DNA from: Pseudomonadota bacterium
GTDB taxonomy: Bacteria > Pseudomonadota > Alphaproteobacteria > Rhizobiales > Pleomorphomonadaceae
Reading direction: 5' to 3'
DNA: 64,000 nt
Assembly (NCBI GenBank): GCA_023436885.1
Contig: JAEZHI010000041.1
Coordinates: 62,001-126,000, forward strand
Below, in pieces: positions 60,586 to 64,000 of the stretch (the first letter of the stretch is position 1; each line of letters starts with the position of its first letter). Below the pieces are notes generated by a model. The model was not told the DNA's origin. It saw nothing but the letters and a program-made list of their open reading frames with translations, and did not search any database. Made by a program: the position numbers and the translations under genes.

Positions 60586-60627
60586 CGTTCATCCCATCCC
60601 AATTGCGATTGACAGTTACTTTCACCT

Positions 60628-60725
60628 AGCAGAAGGTGCTGGCGATGCTAAGCGGAAGCCGGTGAAATTCCGGCGCGGTCGCGCCACTGTCATCGGGCAA
60701 CGCCCGTAAGCCAGACCTGCTTGCC
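60628..60725 (+). promoter_or_regulatory. Cobalamin (B12) riboswitch
   Basis: A classical B12-sensing leader precedes cbtB: an AAGGTGCTGG segment near the start, the conserved GGTGAAATTCCGGCGCGG core at 60661 with GCGCCACTGT, and the B12 box GTAAGCCAGACCTGC at 60708-60722. Binding of adenosylcobalamin should turn off translation or transcription of cbtBA. Confidence 0.93.
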
Positions 60726-60762
60726 ATCCATTCAACGGGACGCGTCATCCCAGGAGGCTCAA

Positions 60763-60972
60763 ATGTCGGCTCTTTCCCGCACCGCTACCGCCCAGCCCGG
60801 GGCCATACCCCTTGGCGAAGTCATGCCCTGGGCGATCTTCGCCGGGCTGATGCTCATGCTGATGGTCTATTTCGTCGGCACCGAACAGGGCGCGCTCGCC
60901 ATGTTCAGTGGCTCTTACGTGCATGAATTCGTGCACGACGGCCGCCACCTCCTCGGCTTCCCCTGTCACTGA
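60763..60972 (+). CDS. cbtB: Cobalt transporter subunit CbtB
   Basis: A 69-residue protein with one membrane segment (PWAIFAGLMLMLMVYFVG) and a His-rich C-terminus (YVHEFVHDGRHLLGFPCH) that matches CbtB, proposed to bind cobalt for delivery to CbtA. AGGAGG at good spacing precedes the ATG. Under control of the B12 riboswitch and followed ten bases later by cbtA. Confidence 0.93.
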   Translation: MSALSRTATAQPGAIPLGEVMPWAIFAGLMLMLMVYFVGTEQGALAMFSGSYVHEFVHDGRHLLGFPCH

Positions 60973-60982
60973 GATCCCCAAG

Positions 60983-61726
60983 ATGACTGGCAAGCTATTG
61001 CTGCGCGGCATGATTGCCGGCGTGGTCGGGGGCCTTTTGGCTTTCCTGTTCGCCCGCGTCTTTGGCGAGTCGCTGATCGACGCGGCCATCGCCTTCGAGG
61101 AGCACGCCGGCGCGGCGACGCATGAGGCGGCCGAGCCGGAGCTGGTCAGCCGGGCCACGCAGGCCGGCCTCGGCCTTCTCACCGGCGTTGTCGTCTATGG
61201 TGCGGCACTCGGTGGCATTCTGTCGCTGACCTTCGCCGTGATCTACGGCCGCTTCAGCGCGCTCAGTGCCCGCTCGCTCGCCGCGCTCACGACGCTCTGG
61301 GGCTTCGTCGCGGTGGTCCTTGTCCCGGGCATCAAATATCCCGCCAATCCGCCCGCTGTCGGCAACGGCGAAACCATCGGCATGCGCACCGAGCTCTATT
61401 TCATCATGCTGCTGGTTTCGCTGGCCCTGATGATTGCCGCCATCGCGCTGGCGCGGCGCTACTGGTCCAGCCTCGGCGGTTGGAACGCTGCCATCCTCGC
61501 CGCCCTTTGCTATGTGCTGGCAACGGCAGTGGTGATGGCGCTGCTGCCCGAGATCAACGAGGTGCCGGACGCCTTCTCGGCCGTGTTGCTCTGGCGCTTC
61601 CGCCTGGCCTCACTCGGCCTGCAGGCGGTGATCTGGGCGACCGTAGGGCTGCTGTTCGGCTTCCTTGCCGAACGATTTCTCCTCGGCGCCCAGGCCGGAC
61701 CAGCCCGCCGCCTCGGCCGAGCCTGA
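60983..61726 (+). CDS. cbtA: Cobalt transporter subunit CbtA
   Basis: A 247-residue integral membrane protein of the CbtA family, about five to six hydrophobic segments beginning KLLLRGMIAGVVGGLLAFLF, followed by the charged ESLIDAAIAFEE with His-rich HAGAATHEAAEPE, and GIKYPANPPAVGN. Proposed cobalt uptake with CbtB. Repressed by cobalamin through the riboswitch. It ends where the convergent kinase gene ends. Confidence 0.92.
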   Translation: MTGKLLLRGMIAGVVGGLLAFLFARVFGESLIDAAIAFEEHAGAATHEAAEPELVSRATQAGLGLLTGVVVYGAALGGILSLTFAVIYGRFSALSARSLAALTTLWGFVAVVLVPGIKYPANPPAVGNGETIGMRTELYFIMLLVSLALMIAAIALARRYWSSLGGWNAAILAALCYVLATAVVMALLPEINEVPDAFSAVLLWRFRLASLGLQAVIWATVGLLFGFLAERFLLGAQAGPARRLGRA

Positions 61727-62314
61727 TTATCCTGCCGCCCGCGCCACCAACTCATCGGCGAGGTCGGCCATCGCCCGCGCGTCGGCAGCGTCGACCATCC
61801 TGAGGCCGACCTCGCGCGCCGAAGCCGCAAGGGCGGCGTTCTCGCGCAACGAGCGATCGATGAATGCGTCGATGACCAGGCGCTCCCCGGCGTCGCGCGC
61901 TTCGTAGCCGGCCGCCGCCCGCATGCGCGCGAGAAGGAAATCGCCGTCGGCATAAAGCAGCACGCCGACCATCTCGTCCGAAAGAAGCGGCGCGAGGTAT
62001 TCCGGCCTGAGCGCCGCCCCCTCCAGCACGAAGCGCCGCCCGGCCACCCTCTCGGCCTCGATCATCGGTCCGACCTGCCGCCACATGTTCTCGTGGTGCA
62101 CCTTCAGGAACCAGTGGATCGTCTCCGGCGTCAGCCGCTCGTAGAACTCGGTCACCGGTTCGGGCACGCCCAGCCACGGTCGTCCGGGATGCCGGCCGAG
62201 CTTGTCGGTCGACAGGGCATTCCAACCGAGCCGCGCGGCCAGCTTCTCGGCCAGCGTCGATTTGCCGACATGCGACGTGCCGGAGATCAGGATGGCTTGA
62301 AGGGGAGTGGGCAT
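61727..62314 (-). CDS. P-loop kinase (2-phosphoglycerate-kinase-like)
   Basis: A 195-residue P-loop NTPase with Walker A GTSHVGKST at residues 12-20, a conserved LGRHPGRPWLG segment, and RRFVLEGAALRPEYLAPLL as the second strand. It resembles small kinases related to 2-phosphoglycerate kinase and zeta-toxin-like proteins. Substrate unknown. In the same orientation as the GrpB gene 30 bases upstream, so probably co-transcribed. Confidence 0.8.
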   Translation of the reverse strand: MPTPLQAILISGTSHVGKSTLAEKLAARLGWNALSTDKLGRHPGRPWLGVPEPVTEFYERLTPETIHWFLKVHHENMWRQVGPMIEAERVAGRRFVLEGAALRPEYLAPLLSDEMVGVLLYADGDFLLARMRAAAGYEARDAGERLVIDAFIDRSLRENAALAASAREVGLRMVDAADARAMADLADELVARAAG

Positions 62315-62344
62315 GAAAGCTCGCTTTCGAAAGGTCGTGGCCGG

Positions 62345-62857
62345 TCACGGGGTCTCGGTCTGCGCCATCTCCAGGATCTCTAAAATGAACCCGCTCTTCT
62401 CCGCCGTATAGCGATCGCCATCGAAGGCGAACCGCGCGGCGAGCTGACGCTTCAGGACAGCATAGGCTTCGGCAGCGGCCGGATGATGGCGGAGATAGTC
62501 GCGGAACGCCAGGCGTCGTTCGTGCGTTCTGTTTCGCATCGGACAAAGATAGACGCGTAGCCCAGGCGTCGCGCCTTTCAGAACGAATGCCCAGACGTCG
62601 TCATTGTAGCGATTGCCGCGCGGCTCAAAGCCCGCATCGACGAGACGGCGGCTGGCCTCAGGAATGTCCGTCAGGCTCGCAAGCGTTACGTCGATATCGA
62701 TGACCGGCTTGGCGGACATATTGGGAATGGCGGTGCTGCCGATATGGTCGACCGCCACAACGACTGCGCCGAGCAGCGCTCTGAGGCGCGCTTCGGCCTC
62801 ATCAAAATGCTGCGGCCAGCCAGGGTCGTAGCCCACGATTTCAACCCGCGTTGGCAT
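62345..62857 (-). CDS. GrpB family nucleotidyltransferase-like protein
   Basis: A 170-residue protein matching the GrpB family (UPF0157): VDHIGSTAIPNMSAKPVIDI followed by D-V-T, which is the nucleotidyltransferase-like motif, and YLCPMRNRTHERRLAFRDYL. Molecular function is not settled; some members act in coenzyme A or tRNA modification contexts. First gene of a two-gene unit with the P-loop kinase. Confidence 0.9.
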   Translation of the reverse strand: MPTRVEIVGYDPGWPQHFDEAEARLRALLGAVVVAVDHIGSTAIPNMSAKPVIDIDVTLASLTDIPEASRRLVDAGFEPRGNRYNDDVWAFVLKGATPGLRVYLCPMRNRTHERRLAFRDYLRHHPAAAEAYAVLKRQLAARFAFDGDRYTAEKSGFILEILEMAQTETP

Positions 62858-62960
62858 GGCGCACCAGAGAAGGAGAACCTGTCCCGACCGCTAACACATC
62901 CACCCGCATCGATCCATGTGTCGCCTGCCGCGCCTTCATCTCTCTCAGGAGCCCCACGCC

Positions 62961-63377
62961 ATGTCAGCCTCCGCCAGCGTGTTTGCGCAATCCTTCTTCC
63001 ACGGCACCCGCGCCAGCCTCAAGCCGGGCGACCTGATCGCCGTCGGCCACGCCTCGAACTTCACCGAGGGCAAGCCCCTCTCCTGGGTGCATTTCTCCGC
63101 CACGCTGGACGCGGCCATCTGGGGCGCCGAACTCGCCACCGGCACCGGTCACGGCCGCATCTATGTCGTCGAACCCACCGGCCCCTTCGCCGACGACCCC
63201 AACCTCACCGGCAAGCGCTTCCCCGGCAACCCCACCCTCTCCTACCGCTCCGTCGATCCGCTGAGAGTGATCGGCGAGGTAACGGGCTGGCAGGGCCACG
63301 CGCCGGAGGAGGTGCGGGAGATGAAGGAGAACCTGGCAAGGTTGGCGCGCGAGGGGCTGAACAAGATCATCGATTGA
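62961..63377 (+). CDS. arr: Rifampin ADP-ribosyltransferase Arr
   Basis: A 138-residue protein closely matching Arr: FAQSFFHGTRASLKPGDLI, then VHFSATLDAAIWGAELA, GRIYVVEPTGPFADDPNLTG and KRFPGNPTLSYRSVDPLRVI. It ADP-ribosylates the C23 hydroxyl of rifampin and inactivates it. Full length for the family (about 140). ATG at 62961 fits the family start; no integron or mobile element is visible nearby, so it appears chromosomal. Confidence 0.93.
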   Translation: MSASASVFAQSFFHGTRASLKPGDLIAVGHASNFTEGKPLSWVHFSATLDAAIWGAELATGTGHGRIYVVEPTGPFADDPNLTGKRFPGNPTLSYRSVDPLRVIGEVTGWQGHAPEEVREMKENLARLAREGLNKIID

Positions 63378-63415
63378 GGAAGATGGCGGCGGGCAGCCCC
63401 ACCGCCTTCCGACAC

Positions 63416-64000
63416 TCAACCATCCGTCGATAGCGTCAGCGCCTCCCAGGCTTCGATCTCCTGCCGCAACCTGTCTATCCGCTCCGACACCAGCTTCAGG
63501 GCGTCGCTGCCGAGCAGCAGCTGCGGCGGCGGATCATCGCTTTCGACGAGGGTGAGAATGGCATCGGCCAGCTTGTCCGGGTTGCCCAATTGCCGGCCGC
63601 TCTTGGCCTGCCGCGCCGCACGGATCGGATCGAACAGGGCATCGTAATCGGCGATCGACCGCTCGGTGCGCACCATCGACCGCCCCGCCCAATCGGTGCG
63701 GAACGAGCCGGGGCAGACGGCCGTCACCCGCACGCCGAAGGGGGCCATTTCCGCCCGCATCACCTCGGATATTCCCTGTAACGCGAACTTGCTGCCGCAG
63801 TAATAGGCGATGCCGGGCATGGTGATCAGGCCGCCCATCGAGGTGACGTTGACGATGAAACCGCTGCGCCGCGTCCGGAACCTCGGCAGGAACGCCTTGG
63901 CGACGGCCACTGCACCGAACACGTTGACGTCGAACTGCCGCCGCATCTCCTCGATCGGCGATTCCTCGAGCACGCCTTCGTGGCCGTAGCCGGCGTTGTT
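63416..64000 (-). CDS. SDR family oxidoreductase (5' end beyond window)
   Basis: The minus-strand frame runs from a stop at 63416 to the window edge without a start codon needed; the visible part begins NNAGYGHEGVLEESPIEEMR, i.e. inside the N-A-G motif, and continues with VTSMGGLITMPGIAYYCGSK where the active-site Ser, Tyr and Lys lie. The C-terminal part contains VCPGSFRTDW. The cofactor motif lies off the window. It resembles SDRs acting on 3-oxo or retinol-like substrates. Confidence 0.9.
   Translation of the reverse strand, partial: NNAGYGHEGVLEESPIEEMRRQFDVNVFGAVAVAKAFLPRFRTRRSGFIVNVTSMGGLITMPGIAYYCGSKFALQGISEVMRAEMAPFGVRVTAVCPGSFRTDWAGRSMVRTERSIADYDALFDPIRAARQAKSGRQLGNPDKLADAILTLVESDDPPPQLLLGSDALKLVSERIDRLRQEIEAWEALTLSTDG

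Overview
The window is GC-rich with compact genes, a mixture of divergent regulator/enzyme pairs, and family content typical of an alphaproteobacterium. It has an HWE histidine kinase, a PagL-like lipid A deacylase, a CbtBA cobalt module under a B12 riboswitch, DUF3563 proteins, a caspase-fold lipoprotein-like secreted protein, and many short-chain dehydrogenases (SDRs) and LysR/AraC regulators. I infer the order Hyphomicrobiales (Rhizobiales); the genus cannot be fixed from sequence reading. No rRNA, tRNA, CRISPR array or intact transposase was seen.

Layout. 1-9.3 kb: end of an SDR, a two-domain VOC protein, a chemoreceptor, a TetR regulator divergent from a serine hydrolase with a palindrome between them, an orphan TacA-type antitoxin followed by a decayed GNAT toxin, then a complete glutathione-dependent formaldehyde module (frmR, class III alcohol dehydrogenase, S-formylglutathione hydrolase). 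A damaged copy of the serine hydrolase 3' end follows. 9.3-13.7 kb: a visibly more AT-rich accessory stretch with a HEPN-type protein, small ORFs, a HIT hydrolase, an acyltransferase and an orphan MazE-type antitoxin. 13.7-23 kb: hydrolase, two AraC regulators, three SDRs, a LysR, an MFS exporter, and two different inverted-repeat elements. 23-29.3 kb: a secreted trypsin-like protease with a duplicated N-terminal domain, a RES-Xre toxin-antitoxin pair, and a tandem family of J-domain-like/zinc-ribbon/membrane proteins that lack HPD. 29.3-34 kb: DUF2000/AraC, SnoaL-like protein, a LuxR regulator, a LysE-type exporter, and two near-identical cassettes each encoding a 50-52 aa DUF3563 protein behind a conserved hairpin-rich leader. 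34-47 kb: SDR + GH130-like operon, Bcr/CflA-type MFS, a four-gene redox operon divergent from a LysR, methyltransferase, two SDRs and a LysR, GH25 lysozyme lipoprotein, SDR. 47.5-64 kb: prephenate dehydrogenase, haloacetate-dehalogenase-like hydrolase, a Mn-catalase/DUF892 fusion, VOC/MarR/VOC, envelope proteins, HWE kinase, pseudo-caspase, COG4705 membrane protein, CbtBA with B12 riboswitch and a divergent pseudo-phosphatase, a P-loop kinase, GrpB, rifampin ADP-ribosyltransferase, and a partial SDR at the edge.

How the genes work together: much of the window is detoxification and redox capacity (formaldehyde, aldehydes/ketones, peroxide, haloacids, rifampin) organised as small regulator-controlled units, interleaved with toxin-antitoxin remnants and repeats that mark accessory DNA. 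The most novel-looking items are the twin DUF3563 cassettes with covarying hairpins, the HPD-less J-like gene family, the pseudo-caspase, and the Mn-catalase/DUF892 fusion.
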